Shown piece by piece: positions 18,078 through 27,373 of a stretch of 64,000 bases of DNA. Location of the stretch: assembly GCA_016840085.1 (NCBI GenBank), contig JAEOTA010000036.1, forward strand, positions 1 through 64,000. The letters run 5' to 3'. The stretch comes from Promethearchaeota archaeon (lineage in GTDB: Archaea; Asgardarchaeota; Lokiarchaeia; Sigyniarchaeales; SOKP01). Under the pieces are notes generated by a model. It searched no databases, was not told where the DNA came from, and saw only the letters and a program-made list of their open reading frames with translations. The position numbers were made by a program, and so were the translations under genes. Position 1 is the first letter of the stretch; the number at the start of each line of letters is the position of its first letter.

Positions 18078-19154
18078 ATGATTGTTAATGAAGAACATCG
18101 TCAATTATTAATCAAACTTGCAAAAGAATATAAATTTTCTTCACAATCTTACCCTGCTGACGAAAATGGAGACCCTAAAGAGGCTTATCTTGAATACTTG
18201 AGTTTGATGTATGATCCAGGAATTGTTGAAATTGTTTTGCAACTCCCAATATTCCCAAAAATGAGTTCTGCTACAAAGTTAGCTAAAGAACTGACAATTG
18301 ATAAGGGTGAATTAATAGCGAAATTACAACCTTGTACAAAGAAAGGATTTATATTAAAAATAGGCAAAAGTTATGCGCGTCCCTCACCTTTATTGATATA
18401 CGATGCTCCATTCATAGTGAAGGAAAATTATGAAGGAACGGATAATGTTAAATTTGCTCAATTAAGTAGAAAATTCTTTGAAGACGATTATTATAAAACA
18501 TGGGAAACAAGTCGAAAAGGAATACCAAGAACGAGAGTATTAACAGTGTCAGAAAAGGTAGATCCTAGTCATGAAATCATACCTATCGAAGAAGTTTATA
18601 ATATAATTGATGTGCAAAAAGATTTTGCTTTACTCCCATGTCCATGTCGTAATAGGAAGGAGATTGAGGGAATTCGAGAATGCAAAGGTAAGTATCCGAT
18701 ACATAATTGTATTGTCATAGGGGCGTATGCCCAAGGTTTGTTAGAGATGGGGGACCCTGTTATAAAATCTATTACAAAAGAAGAGGTTAAAAAAATAACA
18801 AAAGAAGCAGCTGAACTTGGGTTAGTACATATGACGGATAATCATGCTGAACATACTAATATAATTTGTGCCTGTTGTGAATGTTGCTGTGGGAATTTGG
18901 CAGGATTAATAAGGTTTCAAGATAACCCAAGAGCAATTGCTAAAGCTAATTTCATATCTATAATTGATGAGGATTTATGTACTGCATGTGAAACGTGTGT
19001 AGATAGATGTAAATTCGACGCAATTACTATTGACGATTTTGCTTATGTTAATCCTGATAAATGTGTAGGGTGTGGTTTATGCGCATTAACATGCCCCAAT
19101 GATGCGATAACAATAAAAAGATATGAAAGAGAACCGATACCCGGATTAGAGTAG
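18078..19154 (+). CDS. winged-helix plus ferredoxin-type Fe-S protein
   Basis: The 358-residue protein has an N-terminal helix-turn-helix-like region (about 60-110), a middle region with CPCRN and a CACCECCCG motif (six Cys in eight residues), and a C-terminal 2x[4Fe-4S] ferredoxin domain (CTACETCVDRC...CVGCGLCALTC). It is a paralogue of the gene at 29128-30285. The family is common in Asgard and anaerobic bacterial genomes, but its partner is not established; an electron carrier or Fe-S redox sensor is likely. It is divergent from the hypD-like gene and is followed by another Fe-S protein. The stop codon is TAG. Confidence 0.7.
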   Translation: MIVNEEHRQLLIKLAKEYKFSSQSYPADENGDPKEAYLEYLSLMYDPGIVEIVLQLPIFPKMSSATKLAKELTIDKGELIAKLQPCTKKGFILKIGKSYARPSPLLIYDAPFIVKENYEGTDNVKFAQLSRKFFEDDYYKTWETSRKGIPRTRVLTVSEKVDPSHEIIPIEEVYNIIDVQKDFALLPCPCRNRKEIEGIRECKGKYPIHNCIVIGAYAQGLLEMGDPVIKSITKEEVKKITKEAAELGLVHMTDNHAEHTNIICACCECCCGNLAGLIRFQDNPRAIAKANFISIIDEDLCTACETCVDRCKFDAITIDDFAYVNPDKCVGCGLCALTCPNDAITIKRYEREPIPGLE

Positions 19155-19264
19155 GATTATTATATACATCATAAAAAATTTAATAAGTAGCAAACATAGT
19201 TAGAAGAAAATTTAACACTTCTAAAGGTGGTTTTATCATAACATTAAATGATGAAATTGAAAAG

Positions 19265-20347
19265 TTGTTAATAGAACGCGGTGCTCTTAGAGTTGGATTT
19301 GCAACCTTAGAAACCATGGAAGGAGGACCTCCTGGAGCAGATATAACATATCTATTACCAGAAGCACAATCAGCTATAGGATTTGCTATTCCATTGGATA
19401 AAGAGCTGATTAGACCATATCTAAGAAAGGAACTACCCAATGCTCGCGCTGATCATGAAAAGGATAATATTGAGGTTAATATTAGAGCATGGCGTATAGC
19501 TAAAGATGTAAGAGATTTCTTGAGAGCAGAAGGTCATAAGGCAATGTCTGTTATACCAAATAACAAATATAGAGAAGATGTTCCAGGGTGGCAAGCATCC
19601 TTACCTCCTGAAATTTCATTAAGATATCTAGCTGTTCGTTCTGGTGTTGCTTCTTTTGGATGGTCTGGTAATGTTGGAATAAAAGATATTGGTACTCCCA
19701 TTATTTTAGGAGGTATAGTAACATCTGTTAAATTAGAACCAACGGATCCAATCCCTCCAGAAGAATCATTTTGTGTCAAATGTAAACTCTGTACAAGAGT
19801 ATGCGGCTTTCAAATGTTTTCGGATAAAGAAGAAACAGTAGTTATTCTTGGAGGTTATACTTTTACATATGCAAAAAGGATTAATAAATCAAGATGTCTC
19901 CTTGTATGTGGAGGATCTACAGGATTACATAAATCAGGGCAATTTTCAACTTGGTCACCTGGTCGATATGATTATCCTGAAGATGATTATGAAGTAAACC
20001 GTCTTATGACGCTTGCATTAACATCTCAAAAAAAGAGGCCTAAAATTAGGGATCATTCAAAAGGTTATGTTCCTGCTTCATATGGCGGGACAGGAACAGT
20101 ACAGCTCACCTGTGGAAATTGTAATATTATTTGCTGGGGAGATCGTGTAGAGACTGCAAAAAATTATAAACTATTAAAAAATTCTGGATGTGTTATTCAA
20201 AAAGAAAATGGGGAACTTCTAGTTTTTCCTTCTGAGAAAGCTAGGGAAGAATTTGAAAAAATGGATCCCAAACATAAACGACTTTATTACAAAGATTATA
20301 AGAAAAAGATAAGAAAAAGAGCAGAAATTACTCAGCTGATGCCATAA
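19265..20347 (+). CDS. QueG/reductive-dehalogenase-like Fe-S protein
   Basis: The 360-residue protein has a ferredoxin-like cluster CVKCKLCTRVC near residue 170 and further Cys-rich motifs (CLLVCGG, CGNCNIICWGD). The fold resembles epoxyqueuosine reductase (QueG) and reductive-dehalogenase-like proteins: an N-terminal flavin- or corrinoid-domain-like half followed by a two-cluster ferredoxin half. It is unlikely to be a true QueG, because the downstream HEAT-repeat region is missing. The start is unclear: TTG at 19265 has no good ribosome site, while AGGTGG at 19225-19230 precedes in-frame codons ATC/ATA/ACA; translation from there would add up to ten residues. It may exchange electrons with the upstream ferredoxin protein. 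Confidence 0.6.
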   Translation: MLIERGALRVGFATLETMEGGPPGADITYLLPEAQSAIGFAIPLDKELIRPYLRKELPNARADHEKDNIEVNIRAWRIAKDVRDFLRAEGHKAMSVIPNNKYREDVPGWQASLPPEISLRYLAVRSGVASFGWSGNVGIKDIGTPIILGGIVTSVKLEPTDPIPPEESFCVKCKLCTRVCGFQMFSDKEETVVILGGYTFTYAKRINKSRCLLVCGGSTGLHKSGQFSTWSPGRYDYPEDDYEVNRLMTLALTSQKKRPKIRDHSKGYVPASYGGTGTVQLTCGNCNIICWGDRVETAKNYKLLKNSGCVIQKENGELLVFPSEKAREEFEKMDPKHKRLYYKDYKKKIRKRAEITQLMP

Positions 20348-20414
20348 TAGAAATCAGATATTTGTCATATTTGTTATTTCAGATTCAAATTTTAATCTAA
20401 CTTGTTGATTTTTC

Positions 20415-20530
20415 ATGAGTGATCGAATGAATATTTTGTTTTTCATAACAGATCAGCAAAAATTTGACTATATGAGTATATCCGAAAAGACTTTCCATTA
20501 GTTAAATCACAAGGGATAGAAATTATGATA
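20415..20530 (+). pseudogene. decayed 5-prime remnant of a sulfatase gene
   Basis: A 28-codon ORF (20415-20501) encodes MNILFFITDQQKFDYMS, which matches the conserved N-terminus of type I sulfatases (NILFITTDQQRxDxL). It stops at TAG, and in a shifted frame the next bases read FPLVKSQGIEI, like the sulfatase segment that follows (PNIDKLAxEGI). The downstream membrane-protein gene begins immediately after. The remainder of a sulfatase, including the CxPSR motif, is absent. Confidence 0.45.
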
Positions 20531-21247
20531 GATGATAAAAAAGTATTCATGGCTGGAAGATTAATGGTAGTCTCAGGAATCATTCATGCTATAGGAAGTA
20601 TATTATCAATTGGTTTTCCAACTATCTTTGTTACTCTCTTGATATTTAGTGTTTTGATTCTACTTTTAGGGTTCCGAATGATTAAAGTATTGAGATATGA
20701 TATGCTGGATAGAACAAAAAGAATTATTATTTTTTGTACAACAATTTCCTTTCTAAATTTTATTACTCTCTTAACACATCTCTTAACAGCTACTCCAGGA
20801 GATCGAGTTTATCTATATGTATTCATGATTATCTTCATAATAATTGATTTAATTAATTTCCCCATTTTCTTTATCAGAAAAATTGAACTTGATCGGATGG
20901 ATTTCGATGATAAACTAAGTTATTTTACCATAGTTATTATAAAAGGATTAGGTCTTGGATTACTTTTTAATGTATTGGCATGGATTGGAATCATATCAGA
21001 TTTAAATCTATATATGATAATTTATATCCTCGTCTTTGGAACGTTAAATATGATTTACGGGGAATTATTGTATACAAAAAAAGAAGAGAAAAAAATTCAG
21101 AATAGAGTAATAATTATTCTGGTCTTTGGATTAATTTTTGAAACCATACTAATTTTCTTCTTTCCAAATGTGAAGTCGTTGGTCGATATAATACTGCTTG
21201 GTGTAATTATACCGATTCGAATCTATTATGTAAAAAAGAAATTTTAA
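20525..21247 (+). CDS. polytopic membrane protein of unknown function
   Basis: The 240-residue protein has about eight predicted membrane helices with short charged loops (RYDMLDRTKR, YTKKEEKK). No family signature is recognised. AAGGG lies about 10 bases before the ATG at 20525. It is convergent with the acyl-CoA ligase gene, 29 bp apart, so no functional link is implied. Confidence 0.55.
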   Translation: MIDDKKVFMAGRLMVVSGIIHAIGSILSIGFPTIFVTLLIFSVLILLLGFRMIKVLRYDMLDRTKRIIIFCTTISFLNFITLLTHLLTATPGDRVYLYVFMIIFIIIDLINFPIFFIRKIELDRMDFDDKLSYFTIVIIKGLGLGLLFNVLAWIGIISDLNLYMIIYILVFGTLNMIYGELLYTKKEEKKIQNRVIIILVFGLIFETILIFFFPNVKSLVDIILLGVIIPIRIYYVKKKF

Positions 21248-21276
21248 TTTTCATAATTTTTATTTCCTTCCCATTT

Positions 21277-22947
21277 TTACGCTCGTTTTGCTTCTTTTTC
21301 TCTTATAGCTCGTCGTAAAATTTTACCAATGGCACTTTTTGGTAAGGAACGCACAAATTTTATAATTCTTGGATATTTATATGCTGCCATATTTTCTTTT
21401 GACCAATTAATAATATCTTCTTCTAAAATCTTATCTTTAAATTCTGGTTTTAAAATTATATGAGCCATGATCTCTTCTCCTTTTAAAGGATCGCTTACAC
21501 CTATTACAGCACACTCTAAAACCGCGGGATGTTCATATAGAATTTCTTCTATCTCTCTTGGATAGACTGAATGTCCTTTATATTTTATCATATCTTTTAT
21601 TCTATCTAAAAGAAAAACATAGCCCTCTTCATCCATTTTTGCATAATCACCAGTCCTTAACCATTTCATTCCTCCTGCTTCAAAAAATACATTTTCATTT
21701 TCTTCTGATCTATTATGATAACCTAGCATTACTTGGGGTGCTGATACTACTAATTCTCCTGGCTCTCCAAGTGGTTGAAATTCTATATTCTCATTAATAA
21801 TTCCTATATATGTATTCGCAAAAGGAAGACCGCAGCTTCCCAATTTCTTTTTTGACCATGGTGGCATACTGGTGGCTCCTGTACTAGTTTCACTAAGTCC
21901 ATACCCTTCAGCCATTTGGAATCCTGTCCTTTCTTCCCACTCTTTCGCAACTTCTATAGGTAGTGCTCCTGCTCCTACATTAGCATACTTTAAGCAAGAC
22001 ATATCGATATCATTTAGGTGTGGGGAATTTAACATATTAATAAACATAGTAGGAACACCTAAAACTAAATTGGGTCTATAATCCCTTATAATTTGTGCAA
22101 TTCTTTTTAGATCAAAGCTTGGTATTAATATACCTTTCCCTCCTGCGAATTGATTGCTAATTAACTCACAAGCTTGACCGTAAATATGATACCACGGTAA
22201 AATAGATAAAGTTACCAAATCACCTTTAATATATTGTTCCTTCATATAATCAGTAATTTGTTTAATCTCAAGGGTCATAGCTACAATGTTATAGTGAGAC
22301 AGACATGCTCCTTTTGGCAAGCCTGTAGTACCACCTGTATATTGAATTACTGCTACATCTTTTTTAGGATCAATATTTTCTGGAAATTGATTTAAGGGTT
22401 CTTGATTTTTCTCTAAAATGGTATTATAATGAACAATTTGTCCATTTTCTGGGATTTTCGGGATATTACCCTCAATATTGACCAAAATTGCTTTATGCAA
22501 ATCTAAATTTTTACTAGCTCGTTTGAATTGCTTATAAAATCTCTCTAAAAGGATAAGATATTTAGCTCCAGAGTCTTTTATTTGATACTCTAATTCTCTT
22601 GTAACAAAAAGGGGACTTATAGCTGTAACTGTTGCTCCCGTTAATATTATGGCGAAATAACAAACAGCAAATTGTGGGCAGTTAGGGAGCCATAAAGCTA
22701 CAATATCACCTTTTTTTACTCCTAAATCCTTTAAACCTGCTGCAAATCTTCTTGTTAATATTCCCAATTCATTAAAAGTATATTCTCTTCCATAAAAATC
22801 CATCGCTACTTTATCTTTAAATTTTTCCGCTCCATTAAGTGCCACATCGATTAGAGTCATATCATCTGGAACCTCAAGTTTTAATGTCATTCCTTTAGGT
22901 AAATAATCTTTCCAAATTCTATTTTTAATATAATCTGGGAGTTCCAT
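21277..22947 (-). CDS. long-chain acyl-CoA ligase (AMP-binding)
   Basis: The 556-residue protein has the ANL-superfamily motifs: A3 P-loop YTGGTTGLPKGACLSH (about 202-217), A5 GYGLSETSTG, A7 LRTGD, A8 hinge DRIKDMIKYKGHSVYPREIE, and the C-terminal catalytic Lys in PKSAIGKILRR. It makes acyl-CoA from a fatty or aromatic acid, ATP and CoA in the cytoplasm. Chain length cannot be read from the sequence; FadD-like medium or long chain is likely. It fits with the acyl-CoA dehydrogenase, hydroxyacyl-CoA dehydrogenase and enoyl-CoA hydratase elsewhere in this window as a dispersed beta-oxidation set. It is divergent from the PLP lyase gene across a region with a strong inverted repeat. Confidence 0.88.
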   Translation of the reverse strand: MELPDYIKNRIWKDYLPKGMTLKLEVPDDMTLIDVALNGAEKFKDKVAMDFYGREYTFNELGILTRRFAAGLKDLGVKKGDIVALWLPNCPQFAVCYFAIILTGATVTAISPLFVTRELEYQIKDSGAKYLILLERFYKQFKRASKNLDLHKAILVNIEGNIPKIPENGQIVHYNTILEKNQEPLNQFPENIDPKKDVAVIQYTGGTTGLPKGACLSHYNIVAMTLEIKQITDYMKEQYIKGDLVTLSILPWYHIYGQACELISNQFAGGKGILIPSFDLKRIAQIIRDYRPNLVLGVPTMFINMLNSPHLNDIDMSCLKYANVGAGALPIEVAKEWEERTGFQMAEGYGLSETSTGATSMPPWSKKKLGSCGLPFANTYIGIINENIEFQPLGEPGELVVSAPQVMLGYHNRSEENENVFFEAGGMKWLRTGDYAKMDEEGYVFLLDRIKDMIKYKGHSVYPREIEEILYEHPAVLECAVIGVSDPLKGEEIMAHIILKPEFKDKILEEDIINWSKENMAAYKYPRIIKFVRSLPKSAIGKILRRAIREKEAKRA

Positions 22948-23052
22948 ATTTATCCACTTCTTTATAGAGTTTTAATTAAAGTTTAAAATCTTATAATATT
23001 CTATTTGGAACCAAAATATTTAAATCTTTAATTTTAATAATGTTTACTCTTT

Positions 23053-23075
23053 ATTTGTTAACTTAATTAACAAAT
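23053..23075. promoter_or_regulatory. perfect 9-5-9 inverted repeat between divergent genes
   Basis: ATTTGTTAA (23053-23061) and TTAACAAAT (23067-23075) form a perfect inverted repeat with a 5-bp spacer. It lies 106 bp upstream of the acyl-CoA ligase start and 105 bp upstream of the PLP lyase start, almost exactly midway. This suits an operator for a dimeric regulator controlling both genes. Confidence 0.45.
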
Positions 23076-23179
23076 ATCATATCTCATTAATTCAAATCAT
23101 ATGGAAATAAATTATTAAACATTGTAAAATTTATGATAAACACTAGTAGATATGAAAAACTCATTTTGGTGTATACTTA

Positions 23180-24790
23180 TTGAAATCGCAAAATGAATTA
23201 GGTGTACCAATTCCCGTGAGTAAACCTTTAGTTGTTAGAACAATTAAAGAGGTTACAAAAGCACAGCGTGAATACGCATTGGAAAAAACAGAATATAATA
23301 TGTTTTCATTTCCCGCAGATTTATTATTTCTAGACTTCTTATCTGATTCGGGGGCAGGTACTATGACAGATTTACAATGGGCTACGCTTTTTCATGGAGA
23401 TGAATCCTATGGTCGTAATAAAGGGTATTATGTGCTTTTAGATGCGGTTAGAGACATCTTTGAGAGGGGTGATCATCCTAAGAGAGTTATTAATTTGATT
23501 ATCTCTGGAGAAACAGATACAAAAAAATTAATGGATGAACTTTATTTGACTTCTTATGAAGGAGGGTTCGTAAATGGAGGTGTTCATCAACTTTCTCATC
23601 CTAACACCTTTATTGTTCCTCAAGGACGATGTGCAGAATATTTACTTTTCTCAACTATTGCTCCAATTTTAAGAGAAAAAGATCCAAATAAAAAATACTA
23701 TATTCCAAACAATGGTCACTTCGATACTACTGAAGCAAATATAGCTGCTAATAGTATATACCCTGTGAATTTATTTTCAACAAATCTTATGGATGAATTT
23801 CCTTTTGATCAAATGGATAAAAGAAATCCTTTCAAAGGGAATATGGATTTGAATGAATTAGAAAAACTAATTCAAGAAAAAGGAGCAGACTCTATACCTT
23901 TAATCTATATAACAATCACCAATAATACCGCAGCAGGTCAACCTGTTTCAATGAACAATATCAAAAAAGTACAAAAAATAGCAAAAAAATATGATCTCCC
24001 TTTATTTTTTGATGCTTGCAGATTTGCTGAAAATGCAATTTTTATTAAAGAATTTGAGGAAGGGTACCAAGATCACTCAATACCAAGTATCGTTCAAGAA
24101 ATGTTTTCTTATGTAGATGGATTTACCATTAGTTTTAAAAAAGGTTTGGCAAATATTGGAGGTGGGTTGTTTTTCAAAGATCGAGGGATATTTCATAAGA
24201 AATTTTCAACCAAAGAGGATATAGGTATTTTATTAAAAGAAAAGCAAATCTTAACCTTTGGAAATGATTCCTATGGGGGAATGAGTGGGAGAGATATCAT
24301 AGCATTAGCTTCAAGTATTTATGAAACTGTAGACCTAAACTCTCTTAGAAGAAGAATCTTTCTTGTAAGGGAATTTGCACGAAAGCTAGCTGAGAATGCG
24401 GTTCCTGTTATTCTTCCTGCTGGTGGTCATGCAGTATACCTTAATATGGATAAGTTTTTTGAGGGCATAGATATGAAGATTGATGATTTTGGAGGTATAG
24501 GGTTTACAATAGAACTTCTAAAACATTATGGGATAAGAGCTTGTGAATTAGGACCATTTGCTTTTGAATGGGACAAGAAAACACCAGAGCAAAGGAAGAG
24601 TATATTAAATTTAGTGAGATTTGCAATCCCATGGAATGCTTACAATACTTCTCATATTGACTATGCAGTTGCTGCCATAACAGAATTATATAATAATAGA
24701 AAAAAAATTCCAAAAGTAAAAATTTCTCGAGGAGCGGAATTAAGACTACGACATTTTCAAACAGGACTCCAGCCAGTTTATGGAGATTAA
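23180..24790 (+). CDS. beta-eliminating lyase (tryptophanase/tyrosine phenol-lyase family)
   Basis: The 536-residue PLP enzyme matches the tryptophanase/tyrosine phenol-lyase family. Seen: GYYVLLDAVRDIFERG, NNGHFDTTEANI, the aldimine-side Asp in FFDACRFAENA, the PLP Lys in SFKKGLANIGGGLFF, and a C-terminal RFAIPWNAYN segment. It is about 60 residues longer than E. coli TnaA. The reaction cleaves an aromatic amino acid to pyruvate, ammonia and indole or phenol; which one is not decided by these motifs. The start is TTG at 23180; no in-frame ATG lies nearby. It supports amino-acid fermentation. Confidence 0.82.
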   Translation: MKSQNELGVPIPVSKPLVVRTIKEVTKAQREYALEKTEYNMFSFPADLLFLDFLSDSGAGTMTDLQWATLFHGDESYGRNKGYYVLLDAVRDIFERGDHPKRVINLIISGETDTKKLMDELYLTSYEGGFVNGGVHQLSHPNTFIVPQGRCAEYLLFSTIAPILREKDPNKKYYIPNNGHFDTTEANIAANSIYPVNLFSTNLMDEFPFDQMDKRNPFKGNMDLNELEKLIQEKGADSIPLIYITITNNTAAGQPVSMNNIKKVQKIAKKYDLPLFFDACRFAENAIFIKEFEEGYQDHSIPSIVQEMFSYVDGFTISFKKGLANIGGGLFFKDRGIFHKKFSTKEDIGILLKEKQILTFGNDSYGGMSGRDIIALASSIYETVDLNSLRRRIFLVREFARKLAENAVPVILPAGGHAVYLNMDKFFEGIDMKIDDFGGIGFTIELLKHYGIRACELGPFAFEWDKKTPEQRKSILNLVRFAIPWNAYNTSHIDYAVAAITELYNNRKKIPKVKISRGAELRLRHFQTGLQPVYGD

Positions 24791-24832
24791 AAAAAAAATT
24801 TTTAAGATTTTAAGCGAAAAACTTCAGATTTT

Positions 24833-25240
24833 TCATTCTGACTTTTTATTAAGTAGATCTGAAAACGGCAACGTAAGTATATCTCCAATAATAAAAGTAG
24901 CAAATATTATAACGTGCAATAATCCATACATCGGAAATTCACCAATTACCAAAAGTGGAATGAAAACACCAATAAACCAGATTACCTTATAAAAAAGTTG
25001 CAGTAACAAAATCGGCATAAATTTGAGAGGATCACGTAAGCCCAATATAGCTAAAAGTGCAAAAGCAACATAAACACTACCCGTAACCCCAAATACGATT
25101 GGATCTTGTTCAGGCCACCCAAAGAGAGATATCATTGCGTCGGGTAGTATAATAATTCCTAATCCAAAAATTATTGGAACTATTATAGTGTAGATATACA
25201 TAATTTTCAATTTTACTTCAAGATCAGTATTATTTAACAT
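24833..25240 (-). CDS. small membrane protein, four helices
   Basis: The 135-residue protein has about four membrane helices with conserved-looking loops (FGWPEQDPIVFGVTGSVY, LGLRDPLKFMPILLLQ). Similar small proteins occur in many bacteria and archaea without known function. I chose the ATG at 25240 because AAGGA lies about 9 bases upstream; an in-frame TTG at 25255 is less likely. It is convergent with the PLP lyase gene. Confidence 0.5.
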   Translation of the reverse strand: MLNNTDLEVKLKIMYIYTIIVPIIFGLGIIILPDAMISLFGWPEQDPIVFGVTGSVYVAFALLAILGLRDPLKFMPILLLQLFYKVIWFIGVFIPLLVIGEFPMYGLLHVIIFATFIIGDILTLPFSDLLNKKSE

Positions 25241-25460
25241 GGTTCTATCCTTCAATTTTTAAATATAGTTATCATTTAAATTGGATTTAATAGTATGATT
25301 TTATTTACTTAATGATATTTGGATTTTTAGTATAAATTAAAATATGAGAATTACATGATTAATACAGAATTTAGATTAACAAATAGAATTCTAACTATCT
25401 AAATCCAAATAGAATAAGATTCCTTACGTCAAAACATTATAAAAATAATATGAAAAAAAT

Positions 25461-25772
25461 CTAAATTTCTAGCATTCTTAATTTTTTAGAAATATTTTTC
25501 CTTCTGAGAATTTTCATAAAATCATCTTTCCTTTGTTGAAGACGATTTAGAAAAGAATCCAACTTGTCAAAATTATTGAAAAAATATTCTCTGCCCTCAG
25601 CTATGATTTTTACTCCTTTTTTCTCGTTTTCAATAATGGCATAAATTCCACCAACCTCTAAATCATGTTTGATAAAAACTTTTTCAGCACTTGGACTCTT
25701 TTCATTCCCTTTTTTAGCCCAGAAGTTATTTTTTAGCAAATATGATCGATACATACTCATTTTCACACACAC
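25461..25772 (-). CDS. small basic protein of unknown function
   Basis: A 103-codon ORF ends in a Lys/Arg-rich helix (LNRLQQRKDDFMKILRRKNI). A middle segment GGIYAIIENEKKGVKIIAEG looks like a beta hairpin. An AGAGGT ribosome site lies just upstream of several GTG/ATG options; MSMYRSYLL at 25757 is a good alternative start. No family is recognised. Confidence 0.4.
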   Translation of the reverse strand: MCVKMSMYRSYLLKNNFWAKKGNEKSPSAEKVFIKHDLEVGGIYAIIENEKKGVKIIAEGREYFFNNFDKLDSFLNRLQQRKDDFMKILRRKNISKKLRMLEI

Positions 25773-26377
25773 AACCTCTTTTTTTATTTTAATGATGATA
25801 AGTCATCGAGATATGCGTATTAATATACTCATTATGACCATCAATATATAGTCCCGAATAATATAAAATCGAGTTCTATTATAACATCGTGTAATATGCA
25901 TGGAACACAAATATATCACACAGATATTATAACACTTTGATTCTATATTACACAAGAAACAATATTTCTAAAATCACTTATAAATCACAAAGTAAAAAGC
26001 TCAGAACCATCCACTAAAAAAAATTTACGTGGGGTCGTAAATATTAACTTTCTACTGGAGATTTTTATATATCCAGATAATATGAGCTTTTTTAATTTTT
26101 TCAATAACACATAATTTATATCATTCAGATCAGTGTAAAACAAATAATAAAAAAAATAAACAAGATTGTAGAATAACACTAAAAAAATAAATCATCATTT
26201 TCAATTTCGATATTCTTGCATAAATAAATGTCGTATTTCAAACATTTAGCACTGGATTTTCAGATGTGTGTATTATCATAACGCAATATTTCAGAAATAA
26301 TTGGGATTAAAATATTAGACTATATATATTATCATGTTAACACTTGGGAGAAATTTTATTCTTTTAATAGGAATGGG
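25773..26377. other. intergenic stretch without a convincing gene
   Basis: About 600 bp of AT-rich sequence lies between two small hypothetical genes. A 64-codon minus-strand ORF (25985-26179) has low-complexity hydrophobic content and no ribosome site, so I do not call it. No tRNA, repeat array or mobile-element end was found. Confidence 0.5.
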
Positions 26378-26698
26378 TTGAGGTGGTTTAAGCTAAAATT
26401 GATCTCAGAAACTGAGTTTTTCAATGAAATTTTTGAAGATTTCATTTGTATAGAAAATGAAGTTCATGAAAATGAATTATGGAAATCAAATTCTATAATT
26501 CGATTAATGCAAATCTCATGTGAGATTGAAGATACAAAAATTATTGAAGATGGCTTAAAAATTATACTCGATTTATCAAAATTTCAAGAAGGCGGAAGCT
26601 TAGTTGATTCTTATGAATCTGAAAGTTATTCACTTAATGAATTAATTGAACCTGAAAAAAAAATATTAGAATCAATTTTAAAAACAGAATTTATTTAA
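26378..26698 (+). CDS. small acidic protein of unknown function
   Basis: A 106-codon acidic ORF rich in Glu and Ile (FFNEIFEDFICIENEVHENE). It looks like a real protein by amino-acid use but matches no family I know. Start is TTG at 26378, or TTG at 26399 behind GAGGTGG. Its last 8 bases overlap the end of the convergent PUA-protein gene. Confidence 0.45.
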   Translation: MRWFKLKLISETEFFNEIFEDFICIENEVHENELWKSNSIIRLMQISCEIEDTKIIEDGLKIILDLSKFQEGGSLVDSYESESYSLNELIEPEKKILESILKTEFI

Positions 26699-27197
26699 AT
26701 TCCTTTTCGAACTCCCAAATCAAATCTTGAATTGTATGAATATTCTTTATTACTTTTCCAGAAGTTTTTAACTCCATTTCTGGAGCATCAAACATGGCTT
26801 TTCCTACAGCTAAAGCTCTGTTTTTTGTTTCTTCTCTAATTTGTACGATATCTCCCTCTTTAATTGATGAATCTATTTGTGTTATTCCAGGACGCATTAC
26901 ATCTGCCCCATTAGCAACATGGCGAACGGCTCCAAAATCTACAATAATAGTTTTCAAGTCTACTCTATTGTTTAAAAGCAAGGTTAATACTGGAATATAC
27001 CCCTCCTTAGATTTCCAGAGTTTTAGTTCATTATTTACCGCATATAAAGTGTCTCCAGATTCAGTTTGAATTAGCTCTACGTTAGATTTTCTTGGAAATA
27101 TTTGATCAATAAACTTTTGATCATATTGCTTTAAAATTTCGGTCTTCAGAGGTTTTAATTCGGATTTCCTAATAAAATGACGATGCTTAATTTTCAT
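26691..27197 (-). CDS. PUA-domain RNA-binding protein (MCT-1/Tma20-like)
   Basis: The 168-residue protein has an N-terminal alpha/beta region (RKSELKPLKTEILKQY) and a C-terminal PUA domain (about 75-155: IIVDFGAVRHVANGADVMRP then GDIVQIREETKNRALAVGKA). This matches archaeal relatives of MCT-1/Tma20, which bind the ribosome during initiation or recycling in eukaryotes. Cytoplasmic; probable role in translation or RNA modification. Convergent with the acidic ORF by an 8-bp overlap. Confidence 0.8.
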   Translation of the reverse strand: MKIKHRHFIRKSELKPLKTEILKQYDQKFIDQIFPRKSNVELIQTESGDTLYAVNNELKLWKSKEGYIPVLTLLLNNRVDLKTIIVDFGAVRHVANGADVMRPGITQIDSSIKEGDIVQIREETKNRALAVGKAMFDAPEMELKTSGKVIKNIHTIQDLIWEFEKEFK

Positions 27198-27373
27198 ATT
27201 TCAAATTGCAATTACTTTTTCTGAAATAAAAATCTTTTAATTATTTTTAATTACTTCAGAAAAAAATAGAAAAAGTTCTGGATTTGTAAATATAATTGAG
27301 AACAGAAAAGAGATAAATTAATAATTTAAATATACTAAGTGATCTTAAATCAGATAATTAAGTAGATAACATA

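Noticed and set aside
24780..24992. 70-codon plus-strand ORF
   Set aside because: It is the antisense shadow of the small membrane-protein gene and overlaps the end of the PLP lyase gene.
25985..26179. 64-codon minus-strand ORF
   Set aside because: Hydrophobic, Phe/Tyr/Lys-rich composition as expected from AT-rich random sequence; no ribosome site and no recognisable motif.
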